A stretch of 64,000 bases of DNA, taken from contig CAZZEH010000017.1 in NCBI GenBank assembly GCA_964653095.1, positions 1 to 64,000 on the forward strand. Direction: 5' to 3'. This stretch comes from JAMLHH01 sp964653095 (GTDB lineage: Bacteria; Bacteroidota; Bacteroidia; Chitinophagales; JADIYW01). How positions within the stretch are numbered: position 1 is the stretch's first letter; every line of letters starts with the position of its first letter. Under the pieces are notes generated by a model. The model worked only from the letters and a program-made list of their open reading frames with translations, was not told the DNA's origin and ran no database searches. This document shows positions 54,371-63,383 of the stretch, piece after piece. Position numbers and translations under genes: made by a program.

Positions 54371-55315
54371 TTACTTAAAGTCAAAGCTTTCCTGACCTAT
54401 CAGCAGGCCCTGTTGGTATATTTCTACTGAATACCTTCCTGCGGCGAAGTTGTAGGCCTGATTCCAAATAGAGCAGACTGTTTTCGTCTTGTTCTGATAA
54501 GTAGGTCTGATTACATAGGTAAACGGAATTTGATTTCCGGTAGTGGCCTCTGTCAGTCTTCCGCTGCCCAGTTCATTGATTTGAATCGTTTCTCCATTGG
54601 GGTTAATTATCCGGATAGACAATTCGGTTTCGCCTTCCGGGGCGACACGATTAGCTAATAAATCGAAACAAATTTTAAGCGCATCCGCCTGTTTGATTTT
54701 CTTGACTTCTCTATCTTTATCTTTTTTGGATTTGACCGGAATAATCTGAATGCTGCTTGTAGAAAGAATTTTAGCCTTATCTACAGTAGATTTCAAGGCT
54801 ACATTTTCTTCTTCCACTTGTTCTTTCTCTGTTTGCACATGAGTAATCTTTTCGGTCAGTTCATCTCTTTCAGCCGTTAAAGCTACTTTTTCAATATTTA
54901 ACTGCTCATTTATACTGACCAAAGAATCAATTTTAGACTGAAATATGATTCTTTCTCTGTTCAATTCTTTGATCATTGCACGAGCTTTCTCCAAGTCCGC
55001 TTTGTTCGTTTGTCCGCTTTTAATGAGTTCGGCAATTTGATTCTTTTTGGTAAGAAGCTCTTTTTCTCTCTCATTCAGAAGACTGTCTATTCCCAGTTTT
55101 TCAATTCGGATATTTTCCAAATCATTTAGTGCTTCCTGATATTCATTTTCAAGTTCTTCTCTAAGTTTTTCACTTGCACTTAGTTCGGTTGAAGTGACAC
55201 GAATAGTTTCGGTTGATTTCTTGAGTTTTACATTGGTAAAAACCAAGCCTCCCAATAAAAGAAGAATTAAAACAATATATAAAGCGTGGATTTTGGAATT
55301 TGAATTTTCAGCCAT
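54371..55315 (-). CDS. Membrane-anchored coiled-coil protein of unknown function
   Basis: I do not recognise this 314-residue protein. One N-terminal transmembrane helix (about 10-27) is followed by a long coiled coil (35-190; heptads rich in Glu, Lys, Leu and Ile, with two short breaks) and a beta-rich C-terminal domain (about 205-314) containing IRIINPNGETIQINELGSG and SVEIYQQGLLIGQESF. The topology is probably one membrane anchor with the coiled coil and head in the periplasm. It stands alone between the ferredoxin and the exonuclease genes. Confidence 0.75.
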   Translation of the reverse strand: MAENSNSKIHALYIVLILLLLGGLVFTNVKLKKSTETIRVTSTELSASEKLREELENEYQEALNDLENIRIEKLGIDSLLNEREKELLTKKNQIAELIKSGQTNKADLEKARAMIKELNRERIIFQSKIDSLVSINEQLNIEKVALTAERDELTEKITHVQTEKEQVEEENVALKSTVDKAKILSTSSIQIIPVKSKKDKDREVKKIKQADALKICFDLLANRVAPEGETELSIRIINPNGETIQINELGSGRLTEATTGNQIPFTYVIRPTYQNKTKTVCSIWNQAYNFAAGRYSVEIYQQGLLIGQESFDFK

Positions 55316-55412
55316 TTGTTTAACTTTTCCTCAAAAATAAACCCTAGATTTTCTTTGTTTTAGTTTTAACAAGAATTACTGCTATTTTTAGTAATGAATT
55401 AACAATTATAAT

Positions 55413-56156
55413 ATGGAATTAATCTCAGCGCCTTTAAGCAGGCTTCTTTTCATAGATATCGAAACAGTACCGGCTTCCCCGAGTTATGAAAAATTACCCG
55501 AACTGACTCAGGAACTCTGGGAAGGTAAACGGGGAAAATACAGACCGGAAGACACAGACAAAGCAGATTACTACTTTAACAATGCGGCAATTTTTGCGGA
55601 GTTTGGAAAAATTGTCTGTATCTCTATGGGATATTTTTCTGAGCAGGACGGCAGACGTACTTTTAGAGTAAAGTCTATTGCGAAAGATGAAGAATCTGAA
55701 CTGCTCCGTGATTTCGTGCAGGTTTTAAATAAGTTTGACAGCACTTTTGGCAATCAACTGATGATTTGCGGACATAATGTGAAAGAATTTGATGTGCCGT
55801 ATATCTGCAGAAGGTTAATAGTCAATGAACTAATTGAGGAGTTCCCGGCAGTATTCAGAAAGATTCAGTACGCCAAGCCTTGGGAGCTTAATGCATTGCT
55901 GTTGGACACTTTGGACACCTGGCGGTTTGGCGATTATAAAAATTATATTTCACTAAAACTTTATACTCATATATTGGGTATTGCTTCTCCCAAAGATGAT
56001 ATTGACGGCTCGGAAGTAGGAAGGGTTTATTATTTGGAAAATAATTTGGAGCGTATTCGTATTTACTGCGAAAAGGATGTCATTGCAGTTGCCTCAATTA
56101 TTTTAAAACTGAAAAATCTCCCGATGATTAGAGAAGAAGAAGTCGTGTATCTGTAA
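55413..56156 (+). CDS. 3'-5' exonuclease, PolB-like
   Basis: The 247-residue protein has the DEDD-type exonuclease fold: motif I FIDIETVPA (Asp14, Glu16), motif II region CGHNVKEFDVPYICRRL with the catalytic Asp, and motif III in YCEKDVIAVA. It matches the stand-alone PolB-like 3'-5' exonuclease family (PF10108) more than DnaQ. It may proofread or repair DNA; no polymerase domain is attached. It converges with the NarL-type regulator, with one base between the stops. Confidence 0.85.
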   Translation: MELISAPLSRLLFIDIETVPASPSYEKLPELTQELWEGKRGKYRPEDTDKADYYFNNAAIFAEFGKIVCISMGYFSEQDGRRTFRVKSIAKDEESELLRDFVQVLNKFDSTFGNQLMICGHNVKEFDVPYICRRLIVNELIEEFPAVFRKIQYAKPWELNALLLDTLDTWRFGDYKNYISLKLYTHILGIASPKDDIDGSEVGRVYYLENNLERIRIYCEKDVIAVASIILKLKNLPMIREEEVVYL

Positions 56157-56157
56157 T

Positions 56158-56820
56158 TTATACTAAGCCTTTTCTGTAAGCAAATTTTAAAAGGCTCGCG
56201 GTATTTTTGACATTGAGCTTGGCTAACAGATTTTTACGGTGTGTTTCGACCGTATTCTTGCTGATAAAAAGTTTTTCGGCTATATCCTGACTGGTCAGTC
56301 CAAGTGCGATAAGCTGCAGAATTTCCATTTCACGGGTAGTGATATTTTTAATCATGGAATCTGCCTCTTTGTCGTTCAGTTCATCTTCCCCAGCAACAGA
56401 GGACATACTCGATATTACATTTTCCTGCACCGCTGTATCCAAATACGGTTTACCCTCAGATACTGTAAAAATTGCTTTAATGATATCTTCCCGGCTAATA
56501 TTTTTCAGCACATATCCTTTCGCACCAATTTCGAGAAGTTCTTTGATAAATCGAATGTCATTAAACATAGTAAGTGCAATGACTTTTATATCGGGATATT
56601 TTTCTTTCAGCTTTTTGGTTGCCACAATTCCGTCCATGACAGGCATATTAATATCCATCAGCACAATATCGGGCTGATTGTTCTTGATTTTATCCAAAAA
56701 ATCCTGACCGTTATGGGCAGTTCCTATGATTTCAAATTCAGGAGTATCTTTCAGTAACCCTGTAATCCCATCCACGAAAATTGGATGATCGTCCACTACA
56801 AATAATTTTATCTTAGACAT
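56158..56820 (-). CDS. NarL/LuxR-type response regulator
   Basis: The 220-residue regulator has a receiver domain (3-120; Asp56 in LMDINMP, Thr in ALTMFND, Lys in GYVLKN) and a LuxR-type helix-turn-helix (about 155-212, TTREMEILQLIALGLTSQDIA then SKNTVETHRKNL). No histidine kinase is adjacent, so the partner is elsewhere. Targets are unknown. Confidence 0.94.
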   Translation of the reverse strand: MSKIKLFVVDDHPIFVDGITGLLKDTPEFEIIGTAHNGQDFLDKIKNNQPDIVLMDINMPVMDGIVATKKLKEKYPDIKVIALTMFNDIRFIKELLEIGAKGYVLKNISREDIIKAIFTVSEGKPYLDTAVQENVISSMSSVAGEDELNDKEADSMIKNITTREMEILQLIALGLTSQDIAEKLFISKNTVETHRKNLLAKLNVKNTASLLKFAYRKGLV

Positions 56821-56910
56821 TTTTTACTCCGATTTAGTCCACAAAAATAGTGAAATTATCTTTTATTACTTTTAGTAACTTGTAAATGACCTGTAAATTA
56901 GACAAAACTG

Positions 56911-57516
56911 TTATTCTATTTCTATCTGTAAAGGATAATACTGATTGATTTCATTTAAAGCATTCTCTGTTGTTCTCAATGGTATCTCTACTGTAAACCT
57001 GCAGCTTTCTGTCATATTTTGTTCTAAAATATTTCCGCCGTATTGATGTATCCACTGATAAGCAAGATTTATAGTGTCATATTCACACTCTATAAAGGCT
57101 TTTTTATAAAACTCTTTCACTACGATGTCTGCCTGCTCCAAAGTTTCTCCTGCATTAGTTTTATACGCAGAAATTAACCCCGAAACTCCCAGCTTAGTAC
57201 CGCCAAAATATCTGACGGACACCACAAGACAGTTTGTCAGACCGAAACGATCTATCTGTCCGAGAATGGGCTTCCCTGCCGTTCCCGAAGGTTCTCCGTC
57301 ATCCTGCACCCGAAACAGATTCTCATCCGTTCCCAATCGCCAGGCGTAGCAATGATGAGTGGCCTTCGGATGGATTTCTTTCAGATGATTTAAATAGCTT
57401 TTAATCTCATTCTCATCTGCCACTGGGAATGCAAAACCGAAAAACTTACTCCCTTTTTCCTTTAGCTCGGATTCGACGGGTTGTGCAATGGTTTGGTATG
57501 AAAAAACTTGACTCAT
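56911..57516 (-). CDS. YigZ/IMPACT family protein
   Basis: The 201-residue cytosolic protein has the UPF0029/IMPACT N-terminal domain (KGSKFFGFAFPV, HPKATHHCYAWR, DDGEPSGTAGKPIL, VVSVRYFGGTKLGVSGLISAY) and a ferredoxin-like C-terminal domain. Eukaryotic IMPACT regulates the Gcn2 kinase; the bacterial function is not established. The start overlaps the ribD stop by 4 bases (ATGA), so the two are translationally coupled. Confidence 0.92.
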   Translation of the reverse strand: MSQVFSYQTIAQPVESELKEKGSKFFGFAFPVADENEIKSYLNHLKEIHPKATHHCYAWRLGTDENLFRVQDDGEPSGTAGKPILGQIDRFGLTNCLVVSVRYFGGTKLGVSGLISAYKTNAGETLEQADIVVKEFYKKAFIECEYDTINLAYQWIHQYGGNILEQNMTESCRFTVEIPLRTTENALNEINQYYPLQIEIE

Positions 57517-58553
57517 AACTTTTTATCCGGAACAAAATGTCGGATGTAATCCTGTTCAATAAAAAAATCAGATTTAAGTTTGGCATGTGTGATGACGGGG
57601 GCTTCCATCCCTTCGTCAATATGCAGTTTTCCCTGGTAGATATAACATTCATCCCACAAGGCCTGATTGATAAACTGCTGAAGCGTATATGCTCCGCCTT
57701 CCACAAAAATACTGTGAATATTTTTTTGATAAAGAGTATCCAATATTTCTTTCAGACTTCCATCCTGAATAAGCAGGTCATTGGCGCGTAAAGGCGTACC
57801 GGACACCAACCTCCACCAGTCATTTTGTGCCATGAAATGGGAGTTGTCGTTTAGCTTTTGGTTCAAATCTATGAGAATTACCTGAGGCGACTTGCCGTAC
57901 CAAAGTCGGTTGTTTAAAGCGGGACGGTCATGAAAAACGGTTTTCCAGCCCACTAATATCCCCTGATGTTCTGCCCGAAGTTTATGGGTCAAAACTTGTG
58001 TAGAAGAAGAAGTTATTTGCACGGGAGTTCCGGTTTTGTAAGCAATTTTATGATTGCTGCTCATGGCCCATTTCAGAGTGATGTATGGTCTTTGCATTTG
58101 TTGTGAGACAAGAAATTTTCTCAGACTCCAGCGGCAGGCAGCTTCTTCCACACCTACTGTAACTTCTACTCCCGCCTGTTTAAGTCTTTCAATTCCTCTG
58201 CCTGCCACAAGCGGATTAGGGTCTTTAAGTCCGATGACTACTTTCCTGATTTTTGACTGTATGATGCGGTCTGAGCAGGGCGGAGTTTGCCCGAAATGAC
58301 TGCAGGGTTCTAAGCTCACAAATAAAGTAGAGTGGGGTATAAGAGCTTTGTCAGCGTCCCGGACGGATTCCAAAGCCCGAATTTCTGCGTGAGGTCCGCC
58401 GTAAGCAGCAGTATATCCTTCCCCGATAATTCGATTTTCATACACCAAAACTGCTCCTACAGACGGATTGGGCATAGCTTCCTGTATTCCGTTTTCAGCG
58501 AGATGAAGGCATCTGCGCATAAAGTATTCCAAAGTCTCGGGAGATTTAAGCAT
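57513..58553 (-). CDS. ribD: Bifunctional riboflavin biosynthesis deaminase/reductase
   Basis: RibD deaminates and then reduces the pyrimidine intermediate of riboflavin synthesis. I start it at 58553 (346 residues); the frame is open further upstream, but the extra residues would overlap the divergent prmC gene and do not look conserved. The deaminase domain has NPSVGAVLV, the zinc-binding GGPHAEI and LEPCSHFGQTPPCSD. The reductase domain follows (ITLKWAMSSNHKI, VEGGAYTLQQF). It ends with a 4-base overlap into yigZ. Confidence 0.94.
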   Translation of the reverse strand: MLKSPETLEYFMRRCLHLAENGIQEAMPNPSVGAVLVYENRIIGEGYTAAYGGPHAEIRALESVRDADKALIPHSTLFVSLEPCSHFGQTPPCSDRIIQSKIRKVVIGLKDPNPLVAGRGIERLKQAGVEVTVGVEEAACRWSLRKFLVSQQMQRPYITLKWAMSSNHKIAYKTGTPVQITSSSTQVLTHKLRAEHQGILVGWKTVFHDRPALNNRLWYGKSPQVILIDLNQKLNDNSHFMAQNDWWRLVSGTPLRANDLLIQDGSLKEILDTLYQKNIHSIFVEGGAYTLQQFINQALWDECYIYQGKLHIDEGMEAPVITHAKLKSDFFIEQDYIRHFVPDKKL

Positions 58554-58602
58554 ATTAATCCGTAAAATTGCAAAAACCTTTTCAACAAGAAAAATTTTTG
58601 AC

Positions 58603-59412
58603 ATGCGGGTAAATCTTCGGGTTGTGGTGATGAATGCTTTAAGACCTTTATATGGAGAAAGAGAAGCAAGAAATATTGCAAAATATCTGATACCCGAGTT
58701 TGTCTTTATCAAGGACCTTCAGGAATTAAAAAAGGCTTTGGACAGACTGAAAAATGGAGAGCCGTGGCAATATGTGATTGAAAAAGAATGGTTTTACGAT
58801 CTTGAATTCAGAGTTACGCCCGATGTGCTGATTCCGCGACCTGAAACAGAAGAGTTAGTTCACCTGATTTTAAATGACTTTCCCGAGAATAAAGAATTAA
58901 AAGTACTCGATATCGGAACCGGCAGCGGGTGTATTCCAGTGGCGTTAAAGAAAAATAGAACGAATTGGGCAGTGTCAGCCTGTGATATTTCTGAGAAAGC
59001 TTTGGAACTGGCACGTTATAATGCGCATTCCAATCAGGCGGAAATATTGTTTTTCAGAGAAAATATTTTAAATCCGAATTTCTCAGAATTATTATGGGAT
59101 GTAATAATCAGCAATCCGCCATACATCCCTCAGCATGAAAAAAGTAAAATGCATGCAAACGTACTGGATTTTGAACCGCACGAGGCCTTGTTTGTATCGG
59201 ATGACGACCCTCTTTTATTTTACCGTCGGATAGGGGAGTATGCTCAAAAACATTTGACTCCGTACGGTATTTTGTATTTTGAACTAAATGAGTTTTATGC
59301 AGTGGAAACGAAAGAGTTAATCAAGCAGCTTGGCTTCAAGAACGTAGAAATTGTCCGGGACCTGATGGATAAACCGAGAATATTAAAAGCAGAAAAGACA
59401 GAGGCTAATTGA
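58603..59412 (+). CDS. prmC: Peptide chain release factor N5-glutamine methyltransferase
   Basis: PrmC methylates the GGQ glutamine of release factors RF1/RF2. The 269-residue product has the N-terminal helical domain (1-75), the RVTPDVLIPRPETEELV segment, SAM-binding loop LDIGTGSGCIPVALK and the catalytic NPPYIPQ motif. The start at 58603 leaves 49 bases to the divergent ribD; a second Met ten residues later is possible. Its last 8 bases overlap the 3' end of the Crp-like gene on the other strand. Confidence 0.95.
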   Translation: MRVNLRVVVMNALRPLYGEREARNIAKYLIPEFVFIKDLQELKKALDRLKNGEPWQYVIEKEWFYDLEFRVTPDVLIPRPETEELVHLILNDFPENKELKVLDIGTGSGCIPVALKKNRTNWAVSACDISEKALELARYNAHSNQAEILFFRENILNPNFSELLWDVIISNPPYIPQHEKSKMHANVLDFEPHEALFVSDDDPLLFYRRIGEYAQKHLTPYGILYFELNEFYAVETKELIKQLGFKNVEIVRDLMDKPRILKAEKTEAN

Positions 59413-60013
59413 CCTTTGAATTTTGTTTAAAATTTCTTTCTGCAAGTTCCCTGCGGATTCGACTCAGGCTTTCGGGTGCAATGCCGAGATAAGAAGCTAC
59501 CATTGTTTGCGGTACACGCAATAAAATATCGGGATACATTTCTACAAAAGAAAGATAACGCTCTTCGGCAGTATTGGAGATTAACTGCAAGATTCGTTTT
59601 TGAAGTCCGCTGATGTGATTGTGCAGCAGCTTTGTATTAAACTGACTGAATTCCGGAGATTTTCTTCCCAACTGATCAAAAAAATCGTCACTAATTTGAT
59701 AGACTGTGCTGGGTTCCAGTGCCTGAATAAAAAATGAAGAAGGCTGATTGGAATACATATTCCCGTGATCGGAAATAAACCACCCCTCCGGTGCAAATTG
59801 CAGTAAATGCTCTCTTCCTCTTTTATCAATAGAATACAGACGAAGCAAGCCTTTTTCCACAAAATAGGTATATTGACACAGTTCACCCTCCCGTACTATA
59901 AAATCATTTTTATCAAAATGCTTCAGCCTCTGTAAACTCAAACAGCTTTCCATAAGGCTGATATCAATGTCGGCATTGGTTGTCAGATAGTTTCTGAATT
60001 TACAGTCCTGCAT
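59405..60013 (-). CDS. Crp/Fnr family transcriptional regulator
   Basis: The 202-residue protein has a cyclic-nucleotide-binding-like domain (about 20-120; REGELCQYTYFVEKGLLRLYSI and EGWFISDHG) and a C-terminal helix-turn-helix (150-190; TMVASYLGIAPESLSRIRREL). The cAMP-contact arginine/serine pattern is not conserved, so it may respond to another ligand or act constitutively. Bacteroidota carry many such regulators. No target is evident. It is convergent with prmC. Confidence 0.9.
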   Translation of the reverse strand: MQDCKFRNYLTTNADIDISLMESCLSLQRLKHFDKNDFIVREGELCQYTYFVEKGLLRLYSIDKRGREHLLQFAPEGWFISDHGNMYSNQPSSFFIQALEPSTVYQISDDFFDQLGRKSPEFSQFNTKLLHNHISGLQKRILQLISNTAEERYLSFVEMYPDILLRVPQTMVASYLGIAPESLSRIRRELAERNFKQNSKVN

Positions 60014-60301
60014 TCAGTAAATGTACTAAAAAAGTGCATCTGAACTCAGAAGTCGAATAAATATATCGCTTTGATATTTCTATGATTTGCCCTTTACTTG
60101 AACGACTAATATTATGAGTAAGCACCCACATCTAATCCATTAAGCCATTTTTCAAGCATAATTTCATTGAATTCTGTATTATTCCTGACTGCATCTGAAG
60201 CGAAATTGTAATTTAATTAATAAATTTATATGCATGCATTTGATTGTTTGACTAATAAATATCATAATATTGTATAGCACTATATTTAAAACACTGTAAC
60301 C

Positions 60302-61603
60302 ATGAATAAAAGAGCTTTTTTAATTTTCTCCTCGCTTTTTTTTCTAACTGCCTTTTCTCTGCATGCCCAGGAATGCAGCCAAAGATACAAAGAGGCTGTT
60401 TTTAAAGATGTTCAACTGGAAGGTCAGGTGAAATTTGGCGATGCCCTGTTTCAGCATTCAACACTACCGCTTCATTATGATGTCTATATGCCGAAAGGAG
60501 ATACGGCAGCTTTAAGACCTCTGCTCATCTTGTGGCACGGAGGAGCTTACATAGATTTATTTTCTAAAACGAGTCCAGATATTGTGATGCTGGCAAAGTC
60601 TTTCGCCAAGATGGGTTATGTCGTTATTTCTCCTGACTACCGGAGTGTTAGAGATATTATAGAGTTTTTGAAAAGAGGAATGGTTGTTCAGGCTATATTG
60701 AAAGCTGTAATAGATGCCGATATGGCCGTTTGTCAGATACTTGACCTGGTTGATAATCAAGGTAACCCCTACAGAATTAACAGAGATGAAATATTTGCCG
60801 GAGGTGTATCTGCCGGTGCGATAACAGGTCTGCACCTGACCCTTCTCAATAAAGTAGAAGATTTTCCTGAGTCTTTCAGGCACTTGGCAGAAGGAGTAGA
60901 TAATGGTGTGCTTTATGATTTATTAGATAATAAGAATAAGTATTGCGGGAATAAGAATATCATAAAATCATTCTTTAATATCTCCGGAGCTGTGTTAGAT
61001 ACAGATTTTATACAATATATTCCTACAGAATATGTACATTTTCATGGTACTAAAGATGCCATAGTACATTCAGGAGTCGGACGGCCGGTATTTGGAATAT
61101 CTGCCGCGCCCGGAATGTATGGAAGTGAACGAATACATGAAAAGATGTTAGAAGTCGGCATTAATTCCACATTATACTTATATCCGGGAATCGGTCACGT
61201 GCCTTTCCTAAACATAGACCTGACCAATTTTCTTCAGCAGTGGGATGTCGTAAATCAAGAACTTTACGATGAAACCGTAAAAATTATGTCAGAGCATATG
61301 TTTGCCAGGGTTGAGTGCGAACAAGTCCCGCCTGCCCCTACAGGTATTCATTCCAAAAACTATGCGGAGCTAAAATTCTATCCAAATCCCGTTGAGCATA
61401 CATTCAGAATTGAACTGCCGGAGAGCGGTCAGTGGCAGGTACAGGTTTTTGATGTCGCCGGAAAGATTGTGCTTCAAAACAGTTTTAAGGGAGTGAATTA
61501 CGAGCAGCCTGTTGCGGATTTGGCCAAAGGAATGTATGTGGTACAAATACACGAATTGCAGAGTCCAAATCAAAAGTTTAAAGGTAAATTTATTCGAAAC
61601 TAA
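60302..61603 (+). CDS. Secreted alpha/beta hydrolase with T9SS sorting domain (copy 1)
   Basis: The 433-residue protein has a signal peptide (1-23, ending HAQ), an alpha/beta-hydrolase domain of the carboxylesterase type (25-340) and a type A T9SS sorting domain (FYPNPV to the end). The oxyanion motif is HGGAY (79-83), the nucleophile is Ser170 in GGVSAG, the acid is probably the Asp in GTKDAIV and the His is in GIGHVPF. It would hydrolyse esters outside the cell; the substrate is unknown. The coding frame passes a T8 run (60336-60343) inside the signal peptide. The second copy follows after 117 bases with a similar upstream region. Confidence 0.9.
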   Translation: MNKRAFLIFSSLFFLTAFSLHAQECSQRYKEAVFKDVQLEGQVKFGDALFQHSTLPLHYDVYMPKGDTAALRPLLILWHGGAYIDLFSKTSPDIVMLAKSFAKMGYVVISPDYRSVRDIIEFLKRGMVVQAILKAVIDADMAVCQILDLVDNQGNPYRINRDEIFAGGVSAGAITGLHLTLLNKVEDFPESFRHLAEGVDNGVLYDLLDNKNKYCGNKNIIKSFFNISGAVLDTDFIQYIPTEYVHFHGTKDAIVHSGVGRPVFGISAAPGMYGSERIHEKMLEVGINSTLYLYPGIGHVPFLNIDLTNFLQQWDVVNQELYDETVKIMSEHMFARVECEQVPPAPTGIHSKNYAELKFYPNPVEHTFRIELPESGQWQVQVFDVAGKIVLQNSFKGVNYEQPVADLAKGMYVVQIHELQSPNQKFKGKFIRN

Positions 61604-61720
61604 GATCGCGTATCCAAAACAAAAGGCGTAGTAATTTTCATGTATTACTCAAATCTTTTTATATACGGTACCCTTTTTAGTCTATCAGAATAATGATTTA
61701 AAATTTATTTAATAAAATGT

Positions 61721-63079
61721 ATGCATGCATTTGATTGTTTAACTAAAAAATCCATAAATTACACATGCTTAAAATTTTACAACCATGAAAAAAAGAGTTT
61801 TTTTAATTTTCTCCTCACTTTTTTTCTAACCAACTTTTCTTTATATGCTCAGGAATGTACACAAAGGTACAGGGAAGCGGTTTTTGATGATGTATCAATG
61901 GACGGTCATGTGAGATTTGGTGAATCTTTAGTACAAAATTCATTAGTACCACTCCATTATGACGTTTATATGCCGAAAGGAGATACGGCAGCTTTAAGAC
62001 CTCTGCTCATCTTGTGGCACGGAGGAGCTTTTCTCGATATTTTTACTAAAACAAGTCCGGATATTGTTCAGTTGGCAAAATCTTTTGCTAAGCTGGGCTA
62101 TGTAGTCATTTCCCCTGACTATAGGGGTATTAGAGATTTTACGGAGTTTTTACAAAAAGGGAAGCTTGTCCAGGAGGTTATGAAGGCTGTAATAGATGGC
62201 AATAAAGCCATTTGTCATATACTTGATCTCATTGACAATCATGGTAACCCGTACAGAATTAACAAAGATGAAATATTTGCGGGAGGTGTGTCCGGTGGTG
62301 GTGTATTGGGTCTGCATCTGATACTTCTCAATGAAATAGATGATTTGCCTGAATCAATCAGACACTTAATAGATGGTGTGGACAATGGAGTTCTCCATGA
62401 TTTGATAGGGAATAAGTATTGCGGAAATGAAAATATATTAAAATCATTCTTTAACATCTCAGGAGCTTTAGTAGCAACGGACTTTATGCAATATACGCCT
62501 ACGACATTTGAGCATTATCACGGTACTAAAGATGCCATAGTGCCTCATGGAGCCGGCAAGCCATTGGGAGGTATGACAGCAGCACCGGGTATGTACGGAA
62601 GTATGAAAGTACATGAAAAGATGCTTGAAGTCGGTATCCATTCTATATTACACTTGTATCCCGGAATTGGTCACGTGCCTTTCCTAAACTTAGATTTAGT
62701 CAATCTTCTTCAGCAAGTAAATGTTGTAAATGAGGAGCTTTATATTGAAACTGTAGAAACGATGGCAGAGCATATGTTTGCTAAAATTGAGTGCGAACAA
62801 GTTCCGTCTGTCCCTACAGGTATTCATTCTAAAAACTATGCGGAGTTAAAATTCTATCCAAATCCGGTTGAGCATACATTCAGAATTGAACTGCCGGAGA
62901 ACGGTCAGTGGCAGGTACAGGTTTTTGATGTCGCAGGAAAGATTGTGCTTCAAAACAATTTTAAGGGAGTGAATTACGAGCAGCCTGTTACAGATTTGGC
63001 CAAAGGAATGTATGCGGTACAAATACACGAATTACAAAATCCAAATCAAAAGTTTAAAGGTAAGTTTATCCGAAACTAA
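61721..63079 (+). CDS. Secreted alpha/beta hydrolase with T9SS sorting domain (copy 2), signal-peptide frameshift
   Basis: This paralogue matches copy 1 along its length: HGGAF oxyanion motif, GGVSGG nucleophile, GTKDAIV, GIGHVPF and a type A T9SS sorting domain. The original start is the ATG at 61785, which encodes MKKRVFLIFSSLFF and then stops, because the T run at 61819-61825 has seven T where copy 1 has eight. With one extra T the frame reads through to FSLYAQEC and an intact mature protein. The in-frame start at 61721 gives a 452-residue product with a poor N-terminus and lies inside the duplicated promoter region, so I regard it as unlikely. The gene is either off by slippage, decaying or misassembled. 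Confidence 0.8.
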   Translation: MHAFDCLTKKSINYTCLKFYNHEKKSFFNFLLTFFLTNFSLYAQECTQRYREAVFDDVSMDGHVRFGESLVQNSLVPLHYDVYMPKGDTAALRPLLILWHGGAFLDIFTKTSPDIVQLAKSFAKLGYVVISPDYRGIRDFTEFLQKGKLVQEVMKAVIDGNKAICHILDLIDNHGNPYRINKDEIFAGGVSGGGVLGLHLILLNEIDDLPESIRHLIDGVDNGVLHDLIGNKYCGNENILKSFFNISGALVATDFMQYTPTTFEHYHGTKDAIVPHGAGKPLGGMTAAPGMYGSMKVHEKMLEVGIHSILHLYPGIGHVPFLNLDLVNLLQQVNVVNEELYIETVETMAEHMFAKIECEQVPSVPTGIHSKNYAELKFYPNPVEHTFRIELPENGQWQVQVFDVAGKIVLQNNFKGVNYEQPVTDLAKGMYAVQIHELQNPNQKFKGKFIRN

Positions 63080-63383
63080 ATATGACTTACTGAAACAAAT
63101 GAAATATCAAAGGAGGGCAAAACAGCGCTCCTTTTTTATGGATTACCTGCTTCAAACAACTGTGTTTTGAATTTTCGGGAAAATGATAGCCTACTATATG
63201 GCAGATTGAAGCAATATAACTAAGGAAAGAACAAAAAAACATTCCGAACCGAATTTTAAATACGGTGTAGGAAGTCACCCTGAATAATATTTGCATTTAA
63301 TATTTATAATTAAATTGTTATATCGTGTCAAATCAAAATCTAATCAATACAGTACACTGAAGAAAAAATTATCTTTACATCCC
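63080..63383. other. Intergenic stretch with a terminator
   Basis: No gene is seen in these 304 bases. The terminator described separately lies at 63109-63137; beyond it there is A+T-rich sequence leading to the ccmB start. Confidence 0.5.
63109..63137 (+). terminator. Intrinsic terminator after the hydrolase genes
   Basis: AAAGGAG (63109-63115) and CTCCTTT (63128-63134) pair with a short GC extension interrupted by one mismatch, followed by a T-run. It lies 30 bases after the second hydrolase stop codon. Confidence 0.75.
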
